Origin: Bacteroidota bacterium
Lineage (GTDB): Bacteria > Bacteroidota > Bacteroidia > Sphingobacteriales > Sphingobacteriaceae
NCBI GenBank assembly: GCA_026224775.1
Contig: JAMFRP010000046.1
Coordinates: 1 to 56,860 of the forward strand
Reading direction: 5' to 3'
Length of the DNA: 56,860 nucleotides
Below are positions 36,212 to 45,014 of this stretch, in pieces. The notes below the pieces were generated by a model. The model saw nothing but the letters and a program-made list of their open reading frames with translations. It made no database searches and was not told the origin of the DNA. Position 1 is the stretch's first letter; each line of letters starts with the position of its first letter. The position numbers and the translations under genes are program-made.

Positions 36212-36880
36212 ATGAAAACTGCCTCCATCATACTTATGCTATTCTTATGCCTTGTTATCAACGCAAACGGGCAAAAAACTACTATTTATAACAATCACGG
36301 CTACAAACTTACTTTTATAAATTATGATGCCACGCTTGATAGCGCCGAACAAGCCCGCATGGTAAACATCTTTTACATTGTATATCCTGAACTTGCAAAA
36401 GCTTATAATAAAAACACGCTAAAGGCTGTTACGATGGTGATTGATACCACTTATAAAGGCGTTGCCGAAACAGATAACGGCAAAGTTACCATAAGCAATA
36501 TATGGATGCACAAACACCCGGAAGATATTGATGTGATAACCCACGAGGTAATGCACATTGTACAGGATTATGGTAATAGCAACGGCCCGGGCTGGTTAAC
36601 GGAAGGCATTGCCGATTATGCCCGTTATAAATTCGGCATTAACAACAAAGCGGCTAACTGGAAATTACCTGACTACAAACCAACCCAAAATTACACCGAT
36701 GCTTACCGGGTAACTGCCCGCTTTTTGGTTTGGATAGAGAAAAACTACAATCCCAAAACTGTGATCTCGTTAGATGACCAGATGCGTAAGCACGTTTATA
36801 CCGATGCATCATGGCAACAGCTAACCGGTAAATCGCTGGATGATTTATGGAAAACTTATATCGCGAACCCGGTGATATAG
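36212..36880 (+). CDS. Basic secretory protein family metallopeptidase-like
   Basis: 222 residues with a signal peptide ending NANGQK (about 1-21). The zincin motif HEVMHIVQD (HExxH) is followed by a glutamate in GWLTEGIADYARYKFG, matching the BSP family (plant basic secretory proteins and bacterial homologs). Likely a secreted or periplasmic zinc peptidase; substrate unknown. It is convergent with the MFS gene, with one base between the stops. Confidence 0.85.
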   Translation: MKTASIILMLFLCLVINANGQKTTIYNNHGYKLTFINYDATLDSAEQARMVNIFYIVYPELAKAYNKNTLKAVTMVIDTTYKGVAETDNGKVTISNIWMHKHPEDIDVITHEVMHIVQDYGNSNGPGWLTEGIADYARYKFGINNKAANWKLPDYKPTQNYTDAYRVTARFLVWIEKNYNPKTVISLDDQMRKHVYTDASWQQLTGKSLDDLWKTYIANPVI

Positions 36881-36881
36881 T

Positions 36882-38162
36882 TTATTCGCCTTCTATTTTC
36901 GAATGTTTTTGCGTATCAAGCATACTCACATAAACTATTAGTGATACTGCTATACAAATTGCCACATACCAGTAAAACCATCCCTGGTGACCTTCATTCT
37001 TAAATAAAAGTGCAATATACTCAGCAGTACCACCAAACAATGATACCGCAATGGCATAAGGAAAACCCACACCCAATGCTCTAACATTCGCCGGGAAAAG
37101 CTCGGCTTTTACTACCGCGTTTATACTGGTATAAGCACTAACAATAAGTAATGCCAGCATAATTAAAGCAAAAGCTACCCATACATTAAGGGTGTCTGCC
37201 AAAAAATAAAGAATTGGCACCGTAGTAATTGCTCCTAAAACACCGAATGCTATTAATAAAGGTTTACGCCCAATTTTATCGGATAACAAACCAAAAACCG
37301 GTTGTATCAGCATAAAAATCACCAATGTAAAGGTAGATATTAAGGTAGCACTGCTTTTAGAAAAACCGGAGGTATTTACCAAAAACTTTTGCATGTAAGT
37401 GGTGAATGTGTAAAATGCCACCGTACCGCCAAGCGTTAAGCCAACAACAGTGAGTACTGCTTTTGGATGCTTTAACAATTCGCTAAAGGTGCCGCGTTTG
37501 GCGATTGATTGTTCATCTGTTGCTATTTCTACAGATTCCTGCAAACTGCGCCTTAAATACATGGCAATGATTGCCAAAAACGCACCGATACCAAACGGGA
37601 TACGCCACCCCCAGGCATGTAGTTGCGCTTCGGTCAAAAATACCCGTTGCAATAAAACCAACACACCCAATGCTATTAGTTGCCCCATAATGAGCGTTAC
37701 ATATTGAAAGCTGGAATAAAAACCACGATGCTTCTTAGTGGCGATTTCGCTTAAATAGGTGGCGCTGGTGCCATACTCCCCGCCAACACTTATGCCTTGA
37801 ATAATTCGGGCTAATACCAATATTATCGGTGCGGCAATACCGATTTGTTTATAGCCGGGAATCACCGCTATTATTAATGAGCCTAAACTCATTAACAATA
37901 CCGAATATGTTAAAGCAGTTTTCCGTCCTCTTTTATCGGCAAAAGTTCCCATTAACCAACCACCTATTGGCCGCATTAAAAAGCCTATGGCAAATACACC
38001 GGCAGTATCTAATAATTCGGCTGTTTGATTGCCTGAAGGGAAAAACGCGTGCGCAAAATATAGCGAAAATGCAGAGTACACATACCAGTCGTACCACTCA
38101 ACCAGGTTACCTAATGATCCACCTATGATTGATTTTATTCGTGATGCTGTTGTTTGCTGCAT
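36882..38162 (-). CDS. MFS transporter, metabolite:H+ symporter (MHS) family
   Basis: 426 residues with 12 transmembrane helices. N-terminal GNLVEWYDWYVYSAFSLYFA and FADKRGRKTAL are typical of the MHS family (KgtP, ProP, shikimate and citrate permeases), along with the loop VGGEYGTSATYLSE and the second-half motif LSDKIGRKPLL. It should import an organic acid or osmolyte with protons; the substrate cannot be deduced. Confidence 0.9.
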   Translation of the reverse strand: MQQTTASRIKSIIGGSLGNLVEWYDWYVYSAFSLYFAHAFFPSGNQTAELLDTAGVFAIGFLMRPIGGWLMGTFADKRGRKTALTYSVLLMSLGSLIIAVIPGYKQIGIAAPIILVLARIIQGISVGGEYGTSATYLSEIATKKHRGFYSSFQYVTLIMGQLIALGVLVLLQRVFLTEAQLHAWGWRIPFGIGAFLAIIAMYLRRSLQESVEIATDEQSIAKRGTFSELLKHPKAVLTVVGLTLGGTVAFYTFTTYMQKFLVNTSGFSKSSATLISTFTLVIFMLIQPVFGLLSDKIGRKPLLIAFGVLGAITTVPILYFLADTLNVWVAFALIMLALLIVSAYTSINAVVKAELFPANVRALGVGFPYAIAVSLFGGTAEYIALLFKNEGHQGWFYWYVAICIAVSLIVYVSMLDTQKHSKIEGE

Positions 38163-38273
38163 AATTGGTGATGGAGAAAAGAGGTTTTCAATAGTTTAAA
38201 AATACATTTATAAATTATATATTTATTATAACAGAATTAAACTTAAACCGAATCATCAACTTACTGAAATAGA

Positions 38274-39560
38274 ATGCTTTTCACCGAAGATTTTTTACAT
38301 TACGTATGGAAATTCAGGCTATTTGATAATGCCGACCTGAAAACTGTTGATGGTGAAGCTATTCATATCTACTCCGTAGGCATCCATAATACCCATTCAG
38401 GTCCGGATTTTAGTAATGCCCGGATACGAATTGGCGATACCACCTGGGCAGGTAATGTAGAGATACACGTACCCTCATCCGACTGGCGCAAGCATAACCA
38501 TACCACTGACGACGCTTATAAAAATGTAATATTACATGTGGTTTACCGCGATGATGAACCGGTTATTACAGCTGATGGCAATAAGCTGCCAACTTTGGAA
38601 CTTGAAAACCGCATATCACCTGATTTATATAATCGCTTTCATTCGTTGGTATATGGCAATCAAACTATTATTCCATGTGAAGGGAGTATTGGACATATTG
38701 ATGATATGACCATAGGCACATGGCTTACCCGCGTATTAGTAGAGCGTTTGGAAAAACGTGCTGAAACCGTGATCAAAGTCCTCGACCAAAATCGAGGTGA
38801 CTGGGAAGAAACATTTTATCAATTTTTGGCGGCTAACTTCGGTTTCAAAACCAATGCCCTCCCTTTTGAAATGCTGGCGAAATCATTACCTCAAAACATC
38901 CTTGCGAAGCACAAAAACAACCCGCTACAAATCGAAGCATTGATATTTGGTCAGGCTGGTTTTTTGGAGGGAGATATTGTAGATGAATATCCGAAGAAAC
39001 TAAAAACAGAATATGATTTTCTACGCAAAAAATATAGCCTTACCCCTATTGAAAACCATTTATGGAAGTTTTTACGCATGCGGCCACAGAACTTTCCAAC
39101 TATCAGGCTGGCACAATTTGCCGCCCTCATCATAAAATCAAATCACTTGTTTTCCAAGGCATTGGATATTCGTGAAGTAAAGGGTTTACGTGACCTATTT
39201 ACTGAAATACAGGTAAACCCTTATTGGGAAGAACATTATCGATTTGATGCGCCATCCAAGCCGTCATCAAAAAACTTGGGACAATCATCAGTTGATGTAT
39301 TGTTATTAAACACTTTGGCCGTTTTTCTGTTTAGTTATGGAAAGCACCTGCAGCTGGAATATTATATAAACCGAAGCATGAAGCTTTTAGAGAGTTTACC
39401 CAAGGAAGAAAACAATATTGTTAACGATTTTGACGTTTTAGGGGTGAAAGTTAAAAACGCCTTCGAGTCGCAGGCTTTATTGGAGTTAAAGAATAATTAT
39501 TGTAACTTTAAAAAGTGCCTGCAATGCGGTATAGGTAACAAAATATTGAAACTGGCCTGA
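38274..39560 (+). CDS. DUF2851 family protein
   Basis: 428 residues, soluble. It begins with the family's EDFLHYVWKFRLFD and has GPDFSNARIRIG, GNVEIHVPSSDW and DEPVITADGNKLPTLEL in the N-terminal third. The C terminus has a Cys-rich patch (CNFKKCLQCGIGNKIL) that may bind metal. The family is characteristic of Bacteroidota and has no established function. It is followed one base later by a PspC protein, probably in one operon. Confidence 0.88.
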   Translation: MLFTEDFLHYVWKFRLFDNADLKTVDGEAIHIYSVGIHNTHSGPDFSNARIRIGDTTWAGNVEIHVPSSDWRKHNHTTDDAYKNVILHVVYRDDEPVITADGNKLPTLELENRISPDLYNRFHSLVYGNQTIIPCEGSIGHIDDMTIGTWLTRVLVERLEKRAETVIKVLDQNRGDWEETFYQFLAANFGFKTNALPFEMLAKSLPQNILAKHKNNPLQIEALIFGQAGFLEGDIVDEYPKKLKTEYDFLRKKYSLTPIENHLWKFLRMRPQNFPTIRLAQFAALIIKSNHLFSKALDIREVKGLRDLFTEIQVNPYWEEHYRFDAPSKPSSKNLGQSSVDVLLLNTLAVFLFSYGKHLQLEYYINRSMKLLESLPKEENNIVNDFDVLGVKVKNAFESQALLELKNNYCNFKKCLQCGIGNKILKLA

Positions 39561-39561
39561 T

Positions 39562-39783
39562 ATGTTACAGCGAATACTTACATTTTTTGAACGATACTCT
39601 TTTGGGGTTTGCACCTATTTAGGCCAGCGCTTTAACATATCTATCAACAAAATCAGGCTTTTCTTCATCTACTCGTCATTCCTGGCAGTAGGGTTCCCGC
39701 TCATATTCTACATATTTGCCGGTATAGTGCTTGATATTCGCAACTACGTAAAACGCGTACATACACGCGTTACTGATCTTTAA
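39562..39783 (+). CDS. PspC domain protein
   Basis: 73 residues. It holds the compact PspC pattern: FGVCTYLGQRFNISINKIRLFFIY and a following hydrophobic span IFYIFAGIVL. It is a small membrane-associated envelope-stress domain. The full phage-shock operon is not here. It begins one base after DUF2851. Confidence 0.82.
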   Translation: MLQRILTFFERYSFGVCTYLGQRFNISINKIRLFFIYSSFLAVGFPLIFYIFAGIVLDIRNYVKRVHTRVTDL

Positions 39784-40142
39784 AATAGGGATACGCCGCG
39801 TACCTATAGATTGCAAAACGTTGAAAGCTGCCCGCATATTTATAAATCCGCTTTGTATCCCAATATCTAAGCCCCCTCTAAATCTCCCCCGATAGTGGAG
39901 ACTGTAGCTTCTTTTTTTTAACGCCCTCCCCTTCTGGAGTGGGTTGGGTGGGACTTTTATCCAAGTTATTTAGCTAATTATTGATTGATATATGATAAGA
40001 CTCATATTTTCACACTTAGTTGCATTGTATTTTTCACAGCAATAAGTGTTACCTTTATTTAATCTGTTAATAAACATTTATTGTTAAAACTAAGCCGCGC
40101 TTTTTGCGGTTTATATATACCAACTACTACTTACATAGCTAT
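39784..40142. repeat. Gene-free gap with two palindromic repeat fragments
   Basis: No gene is seen. 39869-39902 is a minus-strand copy of the repeat found in ftsK (30 of 34 identical). 39920-39952 has CCCTCCCC and GGGTTGGGTGGG, another common Bacteroidota palindromic repeat type. The rest is AT-rich upstream sequence for the J-domain gene. Confidence 0.7.
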
Positions 40143-41048
40143 ATGGCTTTTATTGATTATTATAAAATTTTAGGTCTGGATAAAAAAGCATCAGACAAAG
40201 ACATTAAAAGTGCTTACCGTAAACTGGCCCGTAAATATCATCCTGATCTTAACCCTAACGATTCCGAATCGCACAAAAAATTCCAGCAGCTGAATGAGGC
40301 GAATGAGGTATTGAGTGATCCTGAGAAGCGTAAAAAATACGATCAATATGGCGAGAACTGGCAGCATGGCGAAGCTTATGAACAACAACGCCAACAGCAA
40401 CAAAGCCGTCAGCAGAGTTATGGTGGTGCGCAAGGTTTTGGCGGATTTGGTGGTGGTAGCGGAGGCGAAGATTTTTCCGATTTCTTTAATTCGATGTTTG
40501 GTGGTGCAGCTGGTGGCGGACGCAGCGGCAGGCAAGCCAAATACCGCGGACAAGATTATAATGCCGAACTGAATTTGAGTTTACAGGATGTGAGCGAAAC
40601 TCACAAACAAACCATTACCGTTAACGGCAAAAATCTGCGTATAACTATACCGGCAGGTGTAGAGAATGGCCAAACCATAAAAATTACCGGCCATGGCGGA
40701 CCGGGTGTTAATGGCGGCCCGGCAGGTGATTTATTTATAGCATTTTCAGTGAGCAACGATCCAAGATTTAAAAGAAGCGGAAACGACCTTTATAATACCA
40801 TTAAACTTAATTTATATACAGCGGTACTTGGCGGAGAAATAACTGCCGAGACACTTACCGGTAAGGTAAAACTAAAAGTTCCTGCCGAAACGCAGAACGG
40901 AACCAAAGTAAAGCTAAAAGGCAAAGGAATGCCGGTGTACAAGAAAGAAGGACAGTTTGGCGATCTATACTTAACCTACGAGATAGAGATACCAACTAAC
41001 CTTACCGACAAACAAAAAGAATTATTTGAAGAGTTATCAAAACTGTGA
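40143..41048 (+). CDS. DnaJ-family co-chaperone, CbpA-like
   Basis: 301 residues from ATG 40143. An N-terminal J-domain (residues about 4-68) carries HPD in KYHPDLNPND, then a Gly/Phe/Gln-rich linker (about 80-135) and two beta-sandwich substrate domains (about 140-300). There is no Cys-rich zinc finger, so it is the CbpA/class B type. It stimulates DnaK. It is paired with a CbpM-like gene 16 bases on. An in-frame TTG 39 bases upstream is unlikely. Confidence 0.9.
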   Translation: MAFIDYYKILGLDKKASDKDIKSAYRKLARKYHPDLNPNDSESHKKFQQLNEANEVLSDPEKRKKYDQYGENWQHGEAYEQQRQQQQSRQQSYGGAQGFGGFGGGSGGEDFSDFFNSMFGGAAGGGRSGRQAKYRGQDYNAELNLSLQDVSETHKQTITVNGKNLRITIPAGVENGQTIKITGHGGPGVNGGPAGDLFIAFSVSNDPRFKRSGNDLYNTIKLNLYTAVLGGEITAETLTGKVKLKVPAETQNGTKVKLKGKGMPVYKKEGQFGDLYLTYEIEIPTNLTDKQKELFEELSKL

Positions 41049-41064
41049 TATTAAATAAAACAAG

Positions 41065-41361
41065 ATGGCAACAGGAAATTTAATAGCGACAACTGATTTT
41101 TGTGTGTATTACAATATTGAATACACCTTTATCAATTCGTTACAGGAAGCTGGTTTGGTGCAAATTACAACAGTTAACGAAACTACCTATATACCAGAAA
41201 CGGAACTACAAAAACTGGAACGTATGATACATCTGCATCATGACCTGGAAATAAACGTAGCAGGAATTGAAGCCATCACCCATCTACTTGAGCGTGTAGA
41301 GCAAATGCAGGAAAATATGCGTGGTTTAAGAAACCGCTTACGTCTGTACGAGGACGAATAA
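41065..41361 (+). CDS. CbpM-like chaperone modulator (MerR-like fold)
   Basis: 98 residues with the helix-turn-helix-like start NLIATTDFCVYYNIEYTFINSL and a C-terminal coiled-coil-like helix (HDLEINVAGIEAITHLLERV, then RGLRNRLRLYEDE). This matches CbpM, which binds the J-domain of CbpA and restrains it. The adjacency to the CbpA-like gene supports the call. Confidence 0.85.
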   Translation: MATGNLIATTDFCVYYNIEYTFINSLQEAGLVQITTVNETTYIPETELQKLERMIHLHHDLEINVAGIEAITHLLERVEQMQENMRGLRNRLRLYEDE

Positions 41362-41368
41362 ATAACCA

Positions 41369-42145
41369 TTAGCGTTTACCGCTCAAAAAGCCATGTAAAG
41401 CCTGCTGCGTAAATTCAGATAATACCAATTCTCCGCTTATAGCAGCCCGTTGTTTTAATAGCTCATCCCAGTTTTCGGTACCTTCCCATAAAATCTGTTT
41501 TAAACCACTTAATGCTTCTGGATGATAGGATGCCAGCTTTTCGGCGAGTGCGTTAACCGCTTCATCCAAGCTGGCTATATCAGCATAAACCTCATTAAAC
41601 AAACCTTTCTCTTTAGCCCATTGCGCTGTTTGAAAATCAACTGCACGAATGGTAAGCTGAGAAAACGCAGGCAAGCCAATTTTACGGATAACCGCTGGCG
41701 ATATTACAAACGGACCGATACCAATGGCCAATTCACTCAATTTTATGGCTGCGGCTTCGGTTGCCAGGCAATAGTCCGCACCAGCAGCAAGCCCCACCCC
41801 ACCACCTACAGATTTACCCTGCACACGGGCAATAACAATTTTGGGTGATTTACGACAGGCATTTATAACCCTCGCAAAGCCTGAAAAAAATTGGGCACCT
41901 GTTTCTTTATCCTTTATCTGCAATAACTCATCAAAGCTTGCGCCTGCGCAAAAGGTACGGTCACCCTCACTTTTCAACAAGATAACACGTGTTTGCGAGT
42001 TATTACCGGCGCTTACAATTTTAGCGGTAAGCTCATCCAAAAGTGCTGATGGCAATGAGTTTTGTGCGGGATGATAGAAACTAATGGTTGCAATACCACT
42101 ATCGCTGATGTTTAAAGACACATTTCCGTTATCGGCTGATGACAT
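41369..42145 (-). CDS. Enoyl-CoA hydratase/isomerase family protein
   Basis: 258 residues of the crotonase fold. Oxyanion-hole regions are FCAGASFDELLQI (near 67) and VIARVQGKSVGGGVGLAAGADYCLA (near 102), and further helices match the family. A canonical Glu pair is not certain (KLSELAIGIGPFVISPA), so the reaction could be hydratase, isomerase or methylglutaconyl-type. It stands alone, convergent with cbpM. Confidence 0.88.
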   Translation of the reverse strand: MSSADNGNVSLNISDSGIATISFYHPAQNSLPSALLDELTAKIVSAGNNSQTRVILLKSEGDRTFCAGASFDELLQIKDKETGAQFFSGFARVINACRKSPKIVIARVQGKSVGGGVGLAAGADYCLATEAAAIKLSELAIGIGPFVISPAVIRKIGLPAFSQLTIRAVDFQTAQWAKEKGLFNEVYADIASLDEAVNALAEKLASYHPEALSGLKQILWEGTENWDELLKQRAAISGELVLSEFTQQALHGFLSGKR

Positions 42146-42229
42146 ATTTAGATAATAAATGGATGTATAAAGATTTATAAAATTACTTATTTTACAGCTT
42201 AATAAATCGGTAGTGTCTCAGTTTGAAAT

Positions 42230-42661
42230 TTAATTTTCGCTTGTAGCCTCAACCCCATATCGTATTGCCGCCTCAAGTATATCAATGTTTATATCTTTTA
42301 TTTTTTTGAACTTAATGCAATACCCGGTCACGCTCGCCTTGCCTATTTCTTTCCTATACGTTTGGGCTAAGTATGTCTTATCCTTGATACCAAGGATATA
42401 GATAGAGATTCCAGTTGTGTTTGCGCTCATACCAATTTGAAAAAAATCCCTGGTCTTTCCATCAGCATATTTTATGGTGTAAAATCCATAGCCTATAGTG
42501 GGGTTACTAACAGTTTTATTTTCAGCGTTTTTACCATTGTCGAACCATAATTTACATTCTGGTAATACCTGAAGCATCAGCATATGCAAAGTTTGCATAT
42601 CACTACGCTTTGGTTCAAGTTGGCTGGTAATATACTCTTTGATTTGTTCTTGTACGTCCAT
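42230..42661 (-). CDS. DUF1801 (YdhG-like) protein
   Basis: 143 residues. The pattern LHMLMLQVLPECKLWFDNGKN, then GYGFYTIKYADGKTRDFFQIG, and KASVTGYCIKFKKIKDINID fits DUF1801/YdhG, small cytoplasmic proteins without a proven role. It lies downstream of the kai operon on the same strand but is separated from it by 60 bases, so co-transcription is possible but unproven. Confidence 0.82.
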   Translation of the reverse strand: MDVQEQIKEYITSQLEPKRSDMQTLHMLMLQVLPECKLWFDNGKNAENKTVSNPTIGYGFYTIKYADGKTRDFFQIGMSANTTGISIYILGIKDKTYLAQTYRKEIGKASVTGYCIKFKKIKDINIDILEAAIRYGVEATSEN

Positions 42662-42721
42662 ATGAAATATTGAATTACAGGTTGTTTACTTTGCCTTTTC
42701 AAATTTCGCTTTATTTTTTAG

Positions 42722-44389
42722 TCATACAATCAAAGGCAGATCAAAATAGAAAGTTGCCCCTTTTCCCGGCTCACTTTCAACGCCTATTTTACCATCATGG
42801 GCGTTAATAATTTCGGTTGATATGTATAAGCCCATACCTAACCCACTCGCCATAAATTTTTTATCCTCAACCCGGTAAAAACGTTCAAAAATACGCTCTA
42901 TCTGTTCATTTGATAAGCCGATTCCAAAATCTGTTACTGACACTCTTACATTATTTCCAAGTTGAACGGTTTTAATAATAACCTTTTTGCTATCGGGAGA
43001 ATATTTTACTGCATTATTAACCAAATTCATTAATACTTGCTCCAGGCGTTCGGGATTGCCGTTTACAATATAACTTTTGCAGGCATCATTCTCAAATAAT
43101 ATTTCCGGATAAATATGGGCAGCATTTTCAACACAAGAATAAATTAGATCTGCGAGATCAATCTGATCAAGCTTATATTCCAACCGGCCAGCCTGTATTT
43201 TGCTTACATCTAACAAATCATTAACCAAATGCTGCAATTTATTAATGGCAATGTTGGCTTTATTGATGTAACTTTTAACAGCAACGGGCAATTCTTCTTT
43301 TTTATAGGATGCGACTAATTGCAAATATCCTTTTAAGCTGGTTAATGGTGTTTTTAACTCGTGACTGGCAATGCCAATAAACTCGTCTTTACGCTCCATT
43401 TCCTTTTTCTGATCTTCAATATCAGTAGCAGTCCCAACCCATAATACAATTTCGCCAGCATCATTTTTTAAGGGAATGGCCCGGTTTAAATGCCAACGGT
43501 AAATACCATCGCCATTCCTGTACCGATTTTCCACTTCAAATATTTGCCCATTGGCTAACGCGTAATTATATTTTTCGATAGTTACAGGTAAATCATCCGG
43601 GTGAACTACCAATTTCCATCCCCAATTCTTAGTTTGTTCAAAATCAAGTTTGGTATACTCAAACCATTGTTGGTTATAAAAATTTATTTGTCCGTTTGGC
43701 AAACTTGTCCACGTCATTTGAGGGATATTGTCCGCCAATAATCTAAAATGTTCCCGGCTTATTAGTAGTTCGTTTGTACGTTCCTTTACAGTATCTTCTA
43801 ATTCATCATTTAATTTCCTGGTTGCGTTTTGAGCCACCTCTAACTGATCGTTTTTATACTTAAGTTGCTTCTCGTTATATTTTTGAATAGTAAGATCGGT
43901 TAATATTAAACTTAATGCTACACCTTCATCCAATTCAAGTGTATTACAGGATATAAGGCAAGGGATTTCCCCGTTATTGGTTAGCAGGCATAATTCTTCT
44001 TTATAATCCTCTTCCCACCCGTTATTAATAACCTCGGTATATTTTTCTTCGTATTCCTTCGGGATAAAATGTTCAAAAGCCAATCCAAGTACTTTTTCCA
44101 GCGGCATGCCAATCATTGCCGCAAATCTTGAATTGCTATACAAGATAAGCCCCTCGCGATTGAGGGTAACCGCACCTTCATTCATTTTTTCAATGAATAC
44201 CCTGTAAGTTTGATCGGCTGTTTTAAGTGTGTATAACTGATGTCCATTTTCACCCTGAACAATAAATGCATCAACCTGCCCTGTACGAATTGCATGTATA
44301 GTATCATTAGCTTCATTCAACTGAATATGGAGCTCATTATTCTGGTTTAAAAGTTCATCGTATGTGTATTTAGCCTGTTCCATTATCAA
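42722..44389 (-). CDS. PAS-domain sensor histidine kinase of the kai operon
   Basis: 555 residues, with no transmembrane helix. A coiled N terminus is followed by PAS domains at about 60-170 and 213-328 joined by a coiled coil, then HisKA with His343 (FIGIASHELKTPLTSLKGYL) and an ATPase domain with NLVNNAVKYSP, DFGIGL and GLGMGLYIS. Its ATG overlaps the stop of the second kaiB by 4 bases. It is the probable output kinase of the Kai proteins, comparable in position but not domain structure to SasA, whose KaiB-like sensor domain it lacks. Confidence 0.9.
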   Translation of the reverse strand: MIMEQAKYTYDELLNQNNELHIQLNEANDTIHAIRTGQVDAFIVQGENGHQLYTLKTADQTYRVFIEKMNEGAVTLNREGLILYSNSRFAAMIGMPLEKVLGLAFEHFIPKEYEEKYTEVINNGWEEDYKEELCLLTNNGEIPCLISCNTLELDEGVALSLILTDLTIQKYNEKQLKYKNDQLEVAQNATRKLNDELEDTVKERTNELLISREHFRLLADNIPQMTWTSLPNGQINFYNQQWFEYTKLDFEQTKNWGWKLVVHPDDLPVTIEKYNYALANGQIFEVENRYRNGDGIYRWHLNRAIPLKNDAGEIVLWVGTATDIEDQKKEMERKDEFIGIASHELKTPLTSLKGYLQLVASYKKEELPVAVKSYINKANIAINKLQHLVNDLLDVSKIQAGRLEYKLDQIDLADLIYSCVENAAHIYPEILFENDACKSYIVNGNPERLEQVLMNLVNNAVKYSPDSKKVIIKTVQLGNNVRVSVTDFGIGLSNEQIERIFERFYRVEDKKFMASGLGMGLYISTEIINAHDGKIGVESEPGKGATFYFDLPLIV

Positions 44390-44700
44390 TATTTCTTAAG
44401 GCCAAGCCCAATCAATACTTTCTCAGTATCCGATAGATCACCCATTAATCTTCGTACGGGTGAAGGGAAAACTTTTAAAAGCATAGGTAACGCTATGATC
44501 TGTTCACGTTCAGCAATCATGGGTTGCTGGTAAACATCTATTATTTCCAGTTCATAATTATCTTTTAAATACGTTTCGCATATCTGTTTTAAATTAGATA
44601 TAGCGCGTGACGAATTTGGAGAAGCACCAGTTACAAATAATCGTAAAATGTAACTTTGCTGCTCATCTAAACCGTTATAATCTGGATCTTGCTCTACCAT
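44386..44700 (-). CDS. KaiB-family protein, second copy
   Basis: 104 residues of thioredoxin-like KaiB fold: YILRLFVTGASPNSSRAISN, ELEIIDVYQQPMIAEREQI and RRLMGDLSDTEKVLIGLGL. The Gly-Asp pair of the GDLS segment, tied to fold switching in cyanobacterial KaiB, is kept. It differs strongly from the adjacent KaiB (roughly one third identical by eye), so they likely do different jobs. It overlaps the histidine kinase gene (ATGA). Confidence 0.88.
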   Translation of the reverse strand: MVEQDPDYNGLDEQQSYILRLFVTGASPNSSRAISNLKQICETYLKDNYELEIIDVYQQPMIAEREQIIALPMLLKVFPSPVRRLMGDLSDTEKVLIGLGLKKY

Positions 44701-44709
44701 TTTTTTATT

Positions 44710-44994
44710 TTATGCCGGCCTAATATCCAGGCCAACCAGTACTTTTTCTTCGTTTGACAGATCACCAATAATTTTTCTTATTGGTTCAGGTACTTTTCTT
44801 ACCAACGTTGGTATAGCAAAAATTTGATCACCCTCGGCTAGCTGTGGCTGTACCAAAAGGTCAATCACCTCAATTTTATACTGCCCTTTCAAATGCTCTT
44901 CACAGTATTTTTTAAGATTTTGCAATGCGGTAACAGATTTTGCTGTTTTACCTGCTATATATAATCTTAACTCATATTTTTTTTCTTCCTCCAT
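44710..44994 (-). CDS. kaiB: KaiB-family protein, first copy
   Basis: 94 residues from ATG 44994. KYELRLYIAGKTAKSVTALQ, IEVIDLLVQPQLAEGDQIFA, IPTLVRKVPEPIRK and IIGDLSNEEKVLVGLDI align well with cyanobacterial KaiB over its core, with the short C-terminal acidic tail missing. In the clock, KaiB binds the CI ring of KaiC. An upstream in-frame TTG would overlap the kaiC stop but is less likely than the ATG. Confidence 0.9.
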   Translation of the reverse strand: MEEEKKYELRLYIAGKTAKSVTALQNLKKYCEEHLKGQYKIEVIDLLVQPQLAEGDQIFAIPTLVRKVPEPIRKIIGDLSNEEKVLVGLDIRPA

Positions 44995-45014
44995 CTTATT
45001 CCGATCTATTATAA

